Assembly (NCBI GenBank): GCA_028279065.1
Contig: JANQSY010000110.1
Location: 16,929-80,928 of the forward strand
Reading direction: 5' to 3'
Origin: Cytophagales bacterium
GTDB lineage: Bacteria > Bacteroidota > Bacteroidia > Cytophagales > CCMP332
DNA length: 64,000 nucleotides
Position 1 is the stretch's first letter. Every line of letters begins with the position of its first letter. The notes beneath the pieces were generated by a model, which did no database searches, was not told the origin of the DNA, and saw nothing but the letters and a program-made list of their open reading frames with translations. A program made the position numbers and the translations under genes. Positions 1-8,607 of the stretch are shown here, one piece after another.

Positions 1-336
1 GTTTTTCTGGACCCATTACTCGTTTTCGTTGATAAGCGGGAGTTGATGGATCATAAGGATGTGTTATGGGCGCTGTTGATAGCTGCGACCTTCTTTGCAT
101 TGGGCACCTTTCCTCAATTGGTATTGTATTCCAGAAGAAATGATAAACTACTGTTGTTGACAGGGTTTTTTGGCTTGCTGGTTTGCATTGCTGGAAATTA
201 TTTTCTGATCCCAAAGTATGGGATCATAGGGGCAGCATATGCAGCGATCATTACCCGCGGGTCAATTCTCCTTTCAAGATCTTATTTTTCTTTTCTGGGT
301 CCCATAAAGAATAGTATTAAGCCTTCCCAGGGATGA
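1..336 (+). CDS. C-terminal fragment of a polysaccharide flippase-like membrane protein (partial)
   Basis: The reading frame is open from the first base of the window, so this is the 3' end of a longer gene; an internal TTG at 43 and ATG at 46 are unlikely to be the true start. The visible ~110 residues hold two to three hydrophobic segments separated by short basic loops, ending with a Ser/Pro-rich tail. The pattern and the position directly before a glycosyltransferase and an O-antigen ligase fit the last helices of a Wzx/MATE-type oligosaccharide flippase, which moves lipid-linked repeat units across the inner membrane. The stop overlaps the next start as ATGA. Family assignment is inference from context; the diagnostic N-terminal part is outside the window. 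Confidence 0.6.
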   Translation, partial: VFLDPLLVFVDKRELMDHKDVLWALLIAATFFALGTFPQLVLYSRRNDKLLLLTGFFGLLVCIAGNYFLIPKYGIIGAAYAAIITRGSILLSRSYFSFLGPIKNSIKPSQG

Positions 337-1334
337 AATTATTGTTCATAAGCAAGAAAAAGAAAGGGGTAAACTGGTCTGATTCAATTGATCTTTTGAG
401 GGAGGATTTGGCAGCATTAGAGGGAGTTGAACTCCTGGGATTTGAGGTGGACACAGGGGGATTGAACAATTACCTTGGAAATTCAAAGAGGCTTTCTGAG
501 ATTCTGAATGAACAAGATTTCGATGTTATCTTGGTCCACCATGTGATATGTGCCTGGCCCTTGGGAAAGGTCATTAAAAAATTCAGAGGGACAAAAGTGA
601 TTGCGCTACACGAGACTGAGCCCGTCCTGGGCTTTTCTTACTTACTAAAGAATATCTTTCGCCTCCCTCTTAAGCATTGGATAAGGTTTCCAGGGTATTG
701 GAACTCAAGGCCCCTTCATTGGTTTGACCAGGTTTGGATCTTGAGCAAGAAGCAGGCACTTTTCAAAGGGTCAATGGAAAAATATAAACAGGTCAACTTT
801 CTTGGGGTAGATGAGCAGAGGTTTCAAGCCAAGACAGATTTTGGAGGAAATCCTAAGGTTTTTTTTCCATTTGGACCTGAGAGAGCAGAAAAAGGATACT
901 CCCTTGCTTTTGAGTCCTTAAATGGTTTGCAAGCTAAGCCAGAATTGATCCTAGGAGGGAATTTTCCATTCGAAAAAATGCCTGCGGTCTACAAAAGCTG
1001 TCAAGTCCTTTTGCTTCTCAGTCTTTTCGAGACCTATTCGTTGGTTGTTTTGGAAGCAATGGCTTCGAACCTGTTTTTGGTTGTTTCAAAAGGAATTGGA
1101 CTTGTTGAACAGCTTTCCAATTTGTACACAAAGAATGAATTGAAAGACTTGGGAGTTTATGTTGTGGAAAGGGAACCTTCTTCTATCTGCAAAGCACTTG
1201 AAGAGGTCCTGCTTCGCATTGAAAAAGAGGAGATACCTAAGACAAGAGAGTTACTTTTAAGGGAGGCGCTTGATCGAAAAGCGGTTGCAAAATGGGTCAA
1301 GAATGAACTGATCAAATCCATGGAGGATGAATAA
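333..1334 (+). CDS. GT-B fold glycosyltransferase, GT4-like
   Basis: A soluble 333-residue protein with a two-domain GT-B look. The N-terminal half has a VILVHH strand and a VIALHETEP segment; the C-terminal half has VFFPFGPERAEKGY, the usual 'phosphate-binding' strand with an R..KG motif, and FETYSLVVLEAMA, an E-x7-E-like motif typical of retaining GT4 enzymes. It probably adds one sugar to a lipid-linked repeat unit on the cytoplasmic face. Acceptor and donor cannot be read from sequence. The start overlaps the flippase stop (ATGA) and the stop overlaps the next start by 8 bp, so the three genes are translationally coupled. Confidence 0.8.
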   Translation: MKLLFISKKKKGVNWSDSIDLLREDLAALEGVELLGFEVDTGGLNNYLGNSKRLSEILNEQDFDVILVHHVICAWPLGKVIKKFRGTKVIALHETEPVLGFSYLLKNIFRLPLKHWIRFPGYWNSRPLHWFDQVWILSKKQALFKGSMEKYKQVNFLGVDEQRFQAKTDFGGNPKVFFPFGPERAEKGYSLAFESLNGLQAKPELILGGNFPFEKMPAVYKSCQVLLLLSLFETYSLVVLEAMASNLFLVVSKGIGLVEQLSNLYTKNELKDLGVYVVEREPSSICKALEEVLLRIEKEEIPKTRELLLREALDRKAVAKWVKNELIKSMEDE

Positions 1335-2613
1335 GCTCGGACTTGGTTTCTTTTCAGGGATGCGATTTGCTGAGAAGGTTTTCCTTGGTTCTCTTTCATT
1401 GGCCATCTCAACTATTTTATTGGATCAGAATATCAACAACCCGCTTCTTGGGATAATGGTCATCAGCTGGTTTTTTGTGCCTAAACCTAAAGGCTACTTA
1501 AGGTCTGGTATATCCGATAATTGGGTTCTTACCTGTTGGGCCTTTTATGCTGTCTATATAATCGGCATGAGCTATACCGAAAACATTTCAAGCGGTCTTT
1601 CCCAGCTCGAGACCAAACTTGGATTGGTAATTTTCCCTTTTCTGATCTCATCCTATGGCCGATGGAACTGGGAAAAAAGAAACTTTCTCCTATTCGTTCT
1701 TGGGGTTTCACTTCTCATGCTCGCATTGATCAGTCTGGGCTCTGCCTGGCACCAGAGCTATAAGGTATCAGGGTCAATAATGGAGTTAATGAGTGAATTC
1801 TTTGTTTACAATAAGCTGGTCCGCTTCGTTAACATCCAACCACTTTATATGTCGCTCTTTGTCATATTCTTCCTGGTAGGATTGCAATTGATCATGATCA
1901 GGGAATGGAATGATTGGGGGTCAAGAAAAAGAATGCTCGCCCTGGGGCTTGATCTTTTTTTAATCGCCTTCCTTCTCCTCCTATCCTCCCGGACCAGTGT
2001 AGTCACCTATTTTATTTGGGCAGTACTTCGGACTCTTGTTCTGGTATATCAGAAAAAGCAATTAAAGGAATCCCTGGTCATGCTAACCGTTGAAGGGATG
2101 CTTGCTTTGATCCTTCTTACCCAGCTTAATGTGAACAAAACCAGATTCTCAGAAGCCCTGGATCCCGACTCTGATTTCCAAACTGATCAATATGCGGGCC
2201 GATCCCTGCGTTTGGAAAAGTGGAAATGTGCAATGGAGGTTTGGCGAAAGGAACCGATCATTGGTGTCGGCACAGGTGACGAAAACGCAACTCTGTTGGA
2301 ATGCTTCAAATCAAAAAATATTGAAGAGGCAATCCGTTTCGGTTATAACAGTCATAACCAATACTTGAGTACCCTGACTCAGGTAGGGATCATAGGTCTA
2401 TTCGCCTTGCTGGCCCTGGTTTTATTCCCCTTATGGAAAGGTTACAAAGAAAGGGACCTGATGATCTTTGCTGTAGGAATGGTATTCCTGCTTTGCATGG
2501 GTTCGGAGACCATGCTTAGTCGAAGAATAGGGGTGCTTTTTTGCTCCCTTGTTTTGTCGATTTGGTTTGTAGCCCCGGTTATGGGTTCTTCAGGACGTAG
2601 TAAAGGAACTTAG
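1327..2613 (+). CDS. O-antigen ligase / polymerase family membrane protein
   Basis: A 428-residue polytopic protein with about ten to twelve hydrophobic segments. A large loop after the middle of the protein contains RLEKWKCAMEVW, GVGTGDE and YNSHNQYLSTLTQVGIIGL; the W..A...W...P..GVG.G and H.N.YL......G..G patterns are the hallmark of the Wzy/WaaL (O-antigen ligase) superfamily. It either polymerises repeat units or ligates glycan to its lipid or protein acceptor in the periplasm; sequence alone does not separate these. Overlaps the upstream glycosyltransferase by 8 bp. Its last 35 bp overlap the 3' end of the convergent WecG-type gene. Confidence 0.85.
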   Translation: MNKLGLGFFSGMRFAEKVFLGSLSLAISTILLDQNINNPLLGIMVISWFFVPKPKGYLRSGISDNWVLTCWAFYAVYIIGMSYTENISSGLSQLETKLGLVIFPFLISSYGRWNWEKRNFLLFVLGVSLLMLALISLGSAWHQSYKVSGSIMELMSEFFVYNKLVRFVNIQPLYMSLFVIFFLVGLQLIMIREWNDWGSRKRMLALGLDLFLIAFLLLLSSRTSVVTYFIWAVLRTLVLVYQKKQLKESLVMLTVEGMLALILLTQLNVNKTRFSEALDPDSDFQTDQYAGRSLRLEKWKCAMEVWRKEPIIGVGTGDENATLLECFKSKNIEEAIRFGYNSHNQYLSTLTQVGIIGLFALLALVLFPLWKGYKERDLMIFAVGMVFLLCMGSETMLSRRIGVLFCSLVLSIWFVAPVMGSSGRSKGT

Positions 2614-3328
2614 GGTTTTCTACAAGGTATCTTTTTCCCAGACGAACGGGTTCAAGTAGCATTCTATAGAACCATTCCATTTTCAAATTCCGGAACAGCT
2701 TTGGAGCTAGGCTTCGCTTTCCCGCAAAAAAATCGAAAGCTCCTCCGCAGGGAAAAAAGGCATTGCAGGAAATGTCTCCCATATGGTCCATGATCCATTT
2801 TTCCTGGTCTGGCATCCCAAAGCCTACCAACAGAACGTGGGGCTTGAAGGAATTTATGGTTTCAATCACCCTTAGGTTTTCAGGATGCTCTTTGCCCTTG
2901 TTGAAATATCCGTGGTGGTGGGAAATGATCAATTCAGGGGCATGCTTTTTCATATTCTCGGCAGCCTTCACTATGACTTCCTCCCTTGCACCTAAGAAAA
3001 AGATCCGGTATCCATTTTTTGCACAGAAGGAGGCATAATTCCAAAACCAAGCATTGTATGCTATCTTTTGAGGGACAGGTTTCCCTCTCAGCCAGGCACC
3101 CATTTGAATTCCAGCACCGTCACACATAACGTAATCAACCTTTTCCCTGAACAGTTTTTTAAGCCAGGGGAATTTGGTATTTGCGAGCACGACCATATGT
3201 GCATTGCTGTTAAAGAAGGTCTTTTTCTGATTGTTTCTTACAGATTCAACAAGTAATTGCTCATAATCCCTTTCCTCAAACAGGTCAACGGGGATTCCCC
3301 CAACAGATATGGCCTTTTGTTTTTCCAA
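2579..3328 (-). CDS. WecG/TagA/CpsF family glycosyltransferase
   Basis: 249 residues, the usual length for the family. Recognisable motifs are FNSNAHMVVLANT near residue 40, MCDGAGIQMGAWLRG near residue 70 (the conserved D-G-x-G region), LLVGFGMPDQEKWI near 165 and CGGAFDFFAGKR near 195. Members add ManNAc(A) or related sugars to undecaprenyl-PP-GlcNAc, working at the inner membrane face in teichoic acid, ECA or exopolysaccharide assembly. The start is TTG: no ATG or GTG occurs between it and the upstream in-frame stop. It is divergent from the sugar-phosphate transferase at 3421, with 92 bp between them, and convergent with the O-antigen ligase, overlapping it by 35 bp. Confidence 0.88.
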   Translation of the reverse strand: MEKQKAISVGGIPVDLFEERDYEQLLVESVRNNQKKTFFNSNAHMVVLANTKFPWLKKLFREKVDYVMCDGAGIQMGAWLRGKPVPQKIAYNAWFWNYASFCAKNGYRIFFLGAREEVIVKAAENMKKHAPELIISHHHGYFNKGKEHPENLRVIETINSFKPHVLLVGFGMPDQEKWIMDHMGDISCNAFFPCGGAFDFFAGKRSLAPKLFRNLKMEWFYRMLLEPVRLGKRYLVENPKFLYYVLKNP

Positions 3329-3420
3329 ATTCTTATATCGGGTTCTAAGGAACGCTTATTCCTCTGAATTATCCCTCAGCCCAAGGAGAAATATCCTTAT
3401 TTTGCACGAAAACCCAATTC

Positions 3421-4812
3421 TTGAGGAGTCAATATAACAGGTTTCTAAAGGGACTGTTTTTTTTCGTTGATCTGCTGGCTGTAAACCTTGCTTTTTTCTT
3501 GAGCTTCATAATCAGGTTTGGCTCCTTTGATCAGATCTTTTATTCCGAATGGCATAGCAATCTATACCTACCCTTCTGGCTTTTTTATAATCTGGGATGG
3601 CTTGCAATTTCTTCTATTGCAGGCTTTTACCGACCCTTTAAGCATCCTAAGACCTTTAACATTGCCCAGCGGGTCTTAAGGATCTGGTTCTTCTTTGTTC
3701 TTTTCCTGACCATTTACTTCATCCTTATTGCAAGGGAAGATTATTCGAGGCAGTTCTTTTTCGTTGGCTTTGTGCTTAACCTGATATTCTTACTTATCGG
3801 AAGGATGGGGATCCATTTTTCTTTCCGCTTTTCCAGAAAACGTGGAATGTATCAAAGCCGGGTGGTTATTGTTGGGTATGGAGAGGCCGGAAAGGAATTA
3901 AGGGACTACTTCATTGAGCATCCGGAGCAAGGATTTCAGTTCAGTGGATTTTTTGATATTAAGCAGGGCCCTGACGTCCAGGGAGATATTCTGGAACTCA
4001 AGCGCCATTGCAAAAAAGAGAACATCGAAGAGATATACCTCTCAACCTCGGATATGCCTGGAGAAGCAATTGAGGATATCATTGATTTCGGTGAGCAAAA
4101 CCTGATCAATGTAGTGCTTCTTCCAAATTTCCTGAATTTTTCCGCCAGGAAATTGGCCCTTGATTTTTATGGGACCATTCCTATCCTGGTAACTCAAAAA
4201 ATACCATTAACAGACCCGTTCAACCGTTGGATCAAGCGAGCCTTTGATGTTTGTTTTGCTTTGTTCATTATTGTTTTTGTTCTATCCTGGTTCATCCCAC
4301 TTCTTGGTCTTATCATCTATTTTGATTCTCCCGGGCCCATATTCTTTTCGCAAAACAGATCAGGGTTCAAGAATAATATCTTCAAGGTCTATAAATTCCG
4401 GTCCATGGTTGTGAATAAGCAATCCGACTCTATCCAGGCTACCAAGGACGATAAACGTGTTACCCGGGTTGGAAGGTTTTTAAGAAAGACAAGTATTGAT
4501 GAACTCCCTCAGTTCTTCAATGTTTTGAAGGGGGACATGTCAGTTGTTGGCCCCAGACCTCATATGCTTTTCCAAACTGAGGAATACTCGAAATCAATAG
4601 ACCGCTACATGGTCAGGCATTTTGTTAAGCCCGGAATTACGGGCCTTGCTCAGGTTAGTGGTTATAGGGGAGAGACCAGCGAAGAACCATTGATGAAGAT
4701 CAGGGTTAAGCTGGATCGGATCTACATTGAACAATGGTCCATGCTTTTCGATGTAAAGATCATTTTGCAAACCTTCTTATTGGTTTTCAAAAAGCAGGAA
4801 TATGCCTACTAG
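3421..4812 (+). CDS. Undecaprenyl-phosphate sugar phosphotransferase (WcaJ/exopolysaccharide type)
   Basis: 463 residues with the layout of polyprenyl-phosphate glycosyl-1-phosphate transferases: four to five N-terminal membrane segments (residues ~10-130), a CoA-binding-like Rossmann region starting VVIVGYGEAGKEL (~143), one more hydrophobic segment (~275-300) and the catalytic domain. The catalytic domain shows KVYKFRSM, TKDDKRVTRVGRFLRKTSIDELPQF-type sequence, GDMSVVGPRPH and KPGITGLAQVSGYRG, all signature blocks of the bacterial sugar transferase family. It starts lipid-linked glycan synthesis by moving a hexose-1-phosphate to undecaprenyl phosphate at the inner membrane. Start is TTG; no ATG/GTG alternative lies upstream in frame. 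Gene ends 3 bp before the next ATG. Confidence 0.92.
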   Translation: MRSQYNRFLKGLFFFVDLLAVNLAFFLSFIIRFGSFDQIFYSEWHSNLYLPFWLFYNLGWLAISSIAGFYRPFKHPKTFNIAQRVLRIWFFFVLFLTIYFILIAREDYSRQFFFVGFVLNLIFLLIGRMGIHFSFRFSRKRGMYQSRVVIVGYGEAGKELRDYFIEHPEQGFQFSGFFDIKQGPDVQGDILELKRHCKKENIEEIYLSTSDMPGEAIEDIIDFGEQNLINVVLLPNFLNFSARKLALDFYGTIPILVTQKIPLTDPFNRWIKRAFDVCFALFIIVFVLSWFIPLLGLIIYFDSPGPIFFSQNRSGFKNNIFKVYKFRSMVVNKQSDSIQATKDDKRVTRVGRFLRKTSIDELPQFFNVLKGDMSVVGPRPHMLFQTEEYSKSIDRYMVRHFVKPGITGLAQVSGYRGETSEEPLMKIRVKLDRIYIEQWSMLFDVKIILQTFLLVFKKQEYAY

Positions 4813-4815
4813 AGG

Positions 4816-5793
4816 ATGAAGGAGCAGGTTATACAACAAGCTTTTGGGGACCTAAAGTCCAAATGGACCAATTGGAAAACCTATAGGATCTACATATTCC
4901 TGTTTTCCAACCGGATCTTATTTTTTACGATGGCCATATTCATCCTTTTGGTTGGTTTGCTTTCACTATTTGGATTTTTTGGCCCGAAAGAATACCAGGC
5001 CCTGGTTGGAGGAGTATGTACTCTCATCTGCTTTTTCATTCTTTCCTTGTTCTTTGCCCCTGTTTTCGGTCTTTACCAAGTGCTTCCTAATATCAAAAGC
5101 GAATTCTTTGAGCATTTGAAGGCCTTTTTGAAGATCCGAAACTTCAAGTATAAAGCTGATGGAGAGGCATTCACCAAGGACTTTCTGAAAAGCAAACTAT
5201 ATCCTTACAAGCTCACCAAAATCCGGGGAAGAGATTTCTTTTCTGGATTCTCAGGATACTTTCCTTTTTTGATCTGGAATGCATGGGGCTGGTTTCAGGA
5301 AAGGTCCTTTCAATCACCAATGACATTTGCCTCTGTTAACACCTCCTATATAGGGTTTGCAGGTGATCAGGTTATTTTCAGAAACATAAAACCTAATACA
5401 GGGGACCTTATCGTGTTCTCAAAGAAAGGTGAAGAATACTACGGAGACCTTATGCAATCCTTTAAGAGCGACCCTAAATTCAAGCAAACAGGTTTCTCCG
5501 ATGAAGTTTTGACCAAGAACCTTATCGCGTTCAGGACCGCTTCTTTCGGTGGCCTTACCTCCAGGATCTTTCACAGCATCATGGAAATACTACATTTATT
5601 TCCTGGCGGTGCAGCCTTCCATTTCTCTCCTGAGGTCATATTTGTGAATGTTCCACATGAGGAAAAGTGGTTACAAGGTAATCCGTTTGAAAGCCCGGAT
5701 AGGATCTTGCTTGGCAATGTTCATAGGTTCTTCAGACTCATGCTTATCCCCGGAATACTTGAAAAAGGGATTACTGGGTCTAACCAAGATTGA
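4816..5793 (+). CDS. Conserved-looking membrane protein of unknown function
   Basis: 325 residues, start ATG 3 bp after the sugar transferase stop, so very likely co-transcribed with it. Two hydrophobic segments lie near residues 33-60 and 68-90 and are followed by a mostly soluble ~230-residue region rich in Phe, Lys and Gly. The layout (two N-terminal helices, then a globular domain with short FRN-, FS- and VNV-type strands) recalls DUF3137-like proteins, but I cannot confirm that by eye. No catalytic motif recognised. Context suggests, but does not prove, a role in surface polysaccharide synthesis. Confidence 0.7.
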   Translation: MKEQVIQQAFGDLKSKWTNWKTYRIYIFLFSNRILFFTMAIFILLVGLLSLFGFFGPKEYQALVGGVCTLICFFILSLFFAPVFGLYQVLPNIKSEFFEHLKAFLKIRNFKYKADGEAFTKDFLKSKLYPYKLTKIRGRDFFSGFSGYFPFLIWNAWGWFQERSFQSPMTFASVNTSYIGFAGDQVIFRNIKPNTGDLIVFSKKGEEYYGDLMQSFKSDPKFKQTGFSDEVLTKNLIAFRTASFGGLTSRIFHSIMEILHLFPGGAAFHFSPEVIFVNVPHEEKWLQGNPFESPDRILLGNVHRFFRLMLIPGILEKGITGSNQD

Positions 5794-5795
5794 AT

Positions 5796-5808
5796 GGTAT
5801 AATATACC
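5796..5808. repeat. Short inverted repeat after the polysaccharide operon
   Basis: GGTAT-AAT-ATACC, five-base arms around three bases, starting 3 bp after the stop of the membrane protein gene. No T-run follows, so it is not a typical intrinsic terminator. Could be incidental in AT-rich DNA. Confidence 0.3.
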
Positions 5809-5836
5809 GAATGCCCTACTATGCATGTAATGTGTG

Positions 5837-5867
5837 CTATTTCTTAGTAATTTTATTACCGAAATAG
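5837..5867. promoter_or_regulatory. Nested stem-loop upstream of the PorE-like gene
   Basis: Outer arms CTATTTC (5837-5843) and GAAATAG (5861-5867) enclose inner arms GTAAT (5847-5851) and ATTAC (5855-5859) with a TTT loop; the internal loop is TTA on one side and C on the other. Twelve pairs in 31 bases is unlikely to be chance. It ends 28 bp before the ATG at 5896. No T-run follows, so an operator, leader structure or mRNA-stabilising hairpin is more likely than a terminator; role is inference. Confidence 0.4.
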
Positions 5868-5895
5868 TCAATTAGTCCAAACCAAGACTGGGATA

Positions 5896-8019
5896 ATGAG
5901 AAATTTAAGATTAGTAGCCCTGCTTTTTCTGCTTGGTGCTGTAAGTCTCGATGCCTTTTCCACACCGGCACCCAAACCAAAAAAACTCAGAAAGACCGCT
6001 GATAAACATCTATCTAAGGGGGAATTTGTTGATGCCCTTAGAAACTACCTTGATTATGCGAAAGAGGTGGACAATGTCGAACCTGAGGTTAACTATAAGA
6101 TCGGGCTTTGCTTTGTTCAATTGGAAAGGCCTGCGTCAGCACAGAAGTTCTTCCGGGTGGTTAGGAGCCAAAACTGGCGGCCTTACCCAACCGAATTTGA
6201 GTTTTATCAAGCGAGGGTCTTCCACCTCTTGCATGATTTTGATTCTGCTCATCATTACTATGAAAGGTTTCTCCGACGCTACAATAAGGACCATGTTGAT
6301 GACAAGAAATTGGAGATAGCCGTTGAGGAATTGGTTTATCCAACCATTTATGGGAAACTATATGAGCAAAACGAAAATCTGATCCCAGTCAAGAGTGCAA
6401 TTGAAAAGCTGATCGCCTCAACCGAAGAAGGACACAAGCAAAAAGGGCATGGACGCAAAGTTTATGTCAAAGCTCTCGGTCCGGAGGTCAATACTTCACA
6501 TGATGAATATGCCCCCTGTATTTCTTCTGATGGCAACCTACTTTTGTTTGCATCGAAAAGGCCTCATTCAGGCAATGATTCAAAGAAGGATGCAAAAACC
6601 GAAAGTCTTTATTTCACCCAGAAGGTAGAAGGAGATTTTGTGAAGGCCGCTAGGGTAAATTTCGGTGAGGGAGGAAAAAAGAACTACGCCCCTATCGCCT
6701 TTGATTATGAAATGAACGGGTTTCTACTTTATGAGTCCGTATCTGAAACCGAAGGGGATATATTCTATTCCGGTAAAAGCGATGACAAATGGGGTGCTCC
6801 TGAGAAACTACCCGAACCGGTTAATTCCGAGCATTATGAGCCAAGTGCAGGCCTGAGTTCAGATGGCAATACCATATATTTTTCCAGTAACAGGCCGGGA
6901 GGAAAAGGGGGTCTTGATCTGTATAGATCAACCAAGGGCTCGGATGGAAAATGGTCTGTTCCGGTAGGTCTTGGTGATCAGATCAATACTGAATTCGACG
7001 AGGATGCTCCATATGTGAACCCTGAAGGAACGTATTTGTATTTCAGCTCAAGAGGCCATGAAGGTTTAGGGGGATATGATATATACAGGGCAAAACTGGA
7101 TGGAGAAAAGGTGGTGTCGGTTGAGAATCTGAGAATGCCAATTAATTCGGCTCAGGATGATATCTACTTTTCCTGGACAGGTGATGGAACCAAGGCATAC
7201 TTTTCTTCTTCGCGAGAAGATGAGGGAAAGATCAATTCCGACATCTATCTAATGGACTTTTCGAAATCGACATTGGATGTGAATGTATTCGCAATGGATA
7301 ATGATAGAAGGGTAAGAGTGAGGGATTTCAAAGCATGTCTTTATCAATTGCCGGAAGAGAATCTATTTGCCTGTGAAGAGCAAAAACTGAAGAACCAGGC
7401 CACTTTCTACATTGTACCGGGAAAGCAATATCACTTGACTGTAGAAAGCAGCGAGTATGGAATACACTCGGAAGAGGTGATGGCAGAACAGGATTTCGAT
7501 CTTGTCTCCTATATCACAAGGAACGTGGTGCTTGAAAAGATTGAGGTTGTGGTCGACACAACTCCAGCAGAGCCTGTGGCTGTGGTGGTTCCTGTAGTCG
7601 AAGATCCCAAGAAAGATCCGAAACCTGAAAAACCAAAATCAAATTCCAAGGTGAAATTCAAAGGAGGTTATTATGGTTTAGGTGATAAACTTCCCGCAAA
7701 AGTGCATTTTCTGTTCAATGAGGCTGAGAACATAACCGACTTTTCGAAGAGCCAATTGGACATGTTGGCCGACCTGATGAAAGGACATCCCGAACTGAAG
7801 GTCAAGTTACTCGCATACACGGATCTTGTCGGAGATGAAGAGTATAACCTTGACCTAAGTATCAAAAGAGCTAATACCACCAAATCCTATTTGATCAGCC
7901 AGGGGATTGAAGAAGAGCGGTTGATCTATAAGGGGGATGGAGAGCACAATCCGGTAATAAAGACCGAGAGTGCCAATCTCATGAACCGTAGGGTTGAATT
8001 TGAGATCGTAGAGATCTAG
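5896..8019 (+). CDS. OmpA-family protein with TPR, WD40-like propeller and CRD (PorE-like)
   Basis: 707 residues in four blocks: a signal peptide (first ~22); a TPR-like helical region (~25-160) opening with a 'DKHLSKGEFVDALRNYLDYA' unit; five to six PD40/WD40-like blades (~205-455) recognised by repeated DG..LYFSS/YFSSNRPGG-type strands; a short beta domain like a carboxypeptidase regulatory fold (~465-555); a Pro/Lys linker; and an OmpA C-terminal peptidoglycan-binding domain (~600-707) with DLSIKRA and NRRVEFEI. The same order of domains is known for PorE of the type IX secretion system. Likely anchors an outer-membrane complex to peptidoglycan. Many Bacteroidota have several paralogues, so the PorE role itself is inference. 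Ends 3 bp from the convergent acyltransferase. Confidence 0.85.
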   Translation: MRNLRLVALLFLLGAVSLDAFSTPAPKPKKLRKTADKHLSKGEFVDALRNYLDYAKEVDNVEPEVNYKIGLCFVQLERPASAQKFFRVVRSQNWRPYPTEFEFYQARVFHLLHDFDSAHHYYERFLRRYNKDHVDDKKLEIAVEELVYPTIYGKLYEQNENLIPVKSAIEKLIASTEEGHKQKGHGRKVYVKALGPEVNTSHDEYAPCISSDGNLLLFASKRPHSGNDSKKDAKTESLYFTQKVEGDFVKAARVNFGEGGKKNYAPIAFDYEMNGFLLYESVSETEGDIFYSGKSDDKWGAPEKLPEPVNSEHYEPSAGLSSDGNTIYFSSNRPGGKGGLDLYRSTKGSDGKWSVPVGLGDQINTEFDEDAPYVNPEGTYLYFSSRGHEGLGGYDIYRAKLDGEKVVSVENLRMPINSAQDDIYFSWTGDGTKAYFSSSREDEGKINSDIYLMDFSKSTLDVNVFAMDNDRRVRVRDFKACLYQLPEENLFACEEQKLKNQATFYIVPGKQYHLTVESSEYGIHSEEVMAEQDFDLVSYITRNVVLEKIEVVVDTTPAEPVAVVVPVVEDPKKDPKPEKPKSNSKVKFKGGYYGLGDKLPAKVHFLFNEAENITDFSKSQLDMLADLMKGHPELKVKLLAYTDLVGDEEYNLDLSIKRANTTKSYLISQGIEEERLIYKGDGEHNPVIKTESANLMNRRVEFEIVEI

Positions 8020-8022
8020 GGG

Positions 8023-8598
8023 TCAAATATATCTTAGGTCTGGGCTATAGAGCTCGGGATGTCTTGGGTTGACTTCCATGTAATGCTTCATGATCATTTT
8101 CATATCCGCATCCATATCACCGGTCGGGTGGAATACCTTTAGAACTCCGGCCTCCTTTTTCCTGAAATCGCAATAGCCGAGGGCGATCGGGACCTTGGCC
8201 TTCATGGCGACATAGTAGAATCCTGTTTTCCACCTGGTCCTTTTTTTCCTCGTTCCCTCAGGAGTAAGTACTATACAGATCTCTTTATGCTCCTTGAAAA
8301 GATCTGCCATCAGATCTACCATTTTCTTTTTGGGTTTTCCCGGTTCTGGCGTTCTGTCAATCGCAATTGCTCCCAGGGGTTTCATGATAAGGTTGAAAGG
8401 GAATTTCATCCACTCCTTTTTTATTGCAAAACGCATCGGGATCTTCATTTTGGTAAAAGCTGCGATGGTAATCGGAAAATCCCAGTTAGAGGTGTGGGGA
8501 GCTGCCATCATAACACATCGATGCAGTTCCGGGCTGTCCTCGTACTTCAGTTTCCAACCCTGTTTCCAAAAGAAAAAATTGCAAATTGTCTTTACCAT
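8023..8598 (-). CDS. Lysophospholipid (1-acylglycerol-3-phosphate-type) acyltransferase
   Basis: 191 residues, short for the PlsC superfamily but typical of a small Bacteroidota subgroup. Block I reads APHTSNWDFP (residues ~33-42, equivalent to the H-x4-D catalytic motif), and the substrate-binding block reads LTPEGTRKK (~113). It would acylate a lysophospholipid or related alcohol at the inner membrane; substrate unknown. The start lies 9 bp after the stop of the SpoIIE phosphatase, so the two form an operon. Convergent with the PorE-like gene. Confidence 0.85.
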   Translation of the reverse strand: MVKTICNFFFWKQGWKLKYEDSPELHRCVMMAAPHTSNWDFPITIAAFTKMKIPMRFAIKKEWMKFPFNLIMKPLGAIAIDRTPEPGKPKKKMVDLMADLFKEHKEICIVLTPEGTRKKRTRWKTGFYYVAMKAKVPIALGYCDFRKKEAGVLKVFHPTGDMDADMKMIMKHYMEVNPRHPELYSPDLRYI

Positions 8599-8607
8599 GT
8601 AGTATTG

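Noticed and set aside
3390..3405. Promoter for the sugar transferase at the TTATTTTG-like sequence
   Set aside because: It departs from TAnnTTTG by one key base and has no -33 TTG at the right distance.
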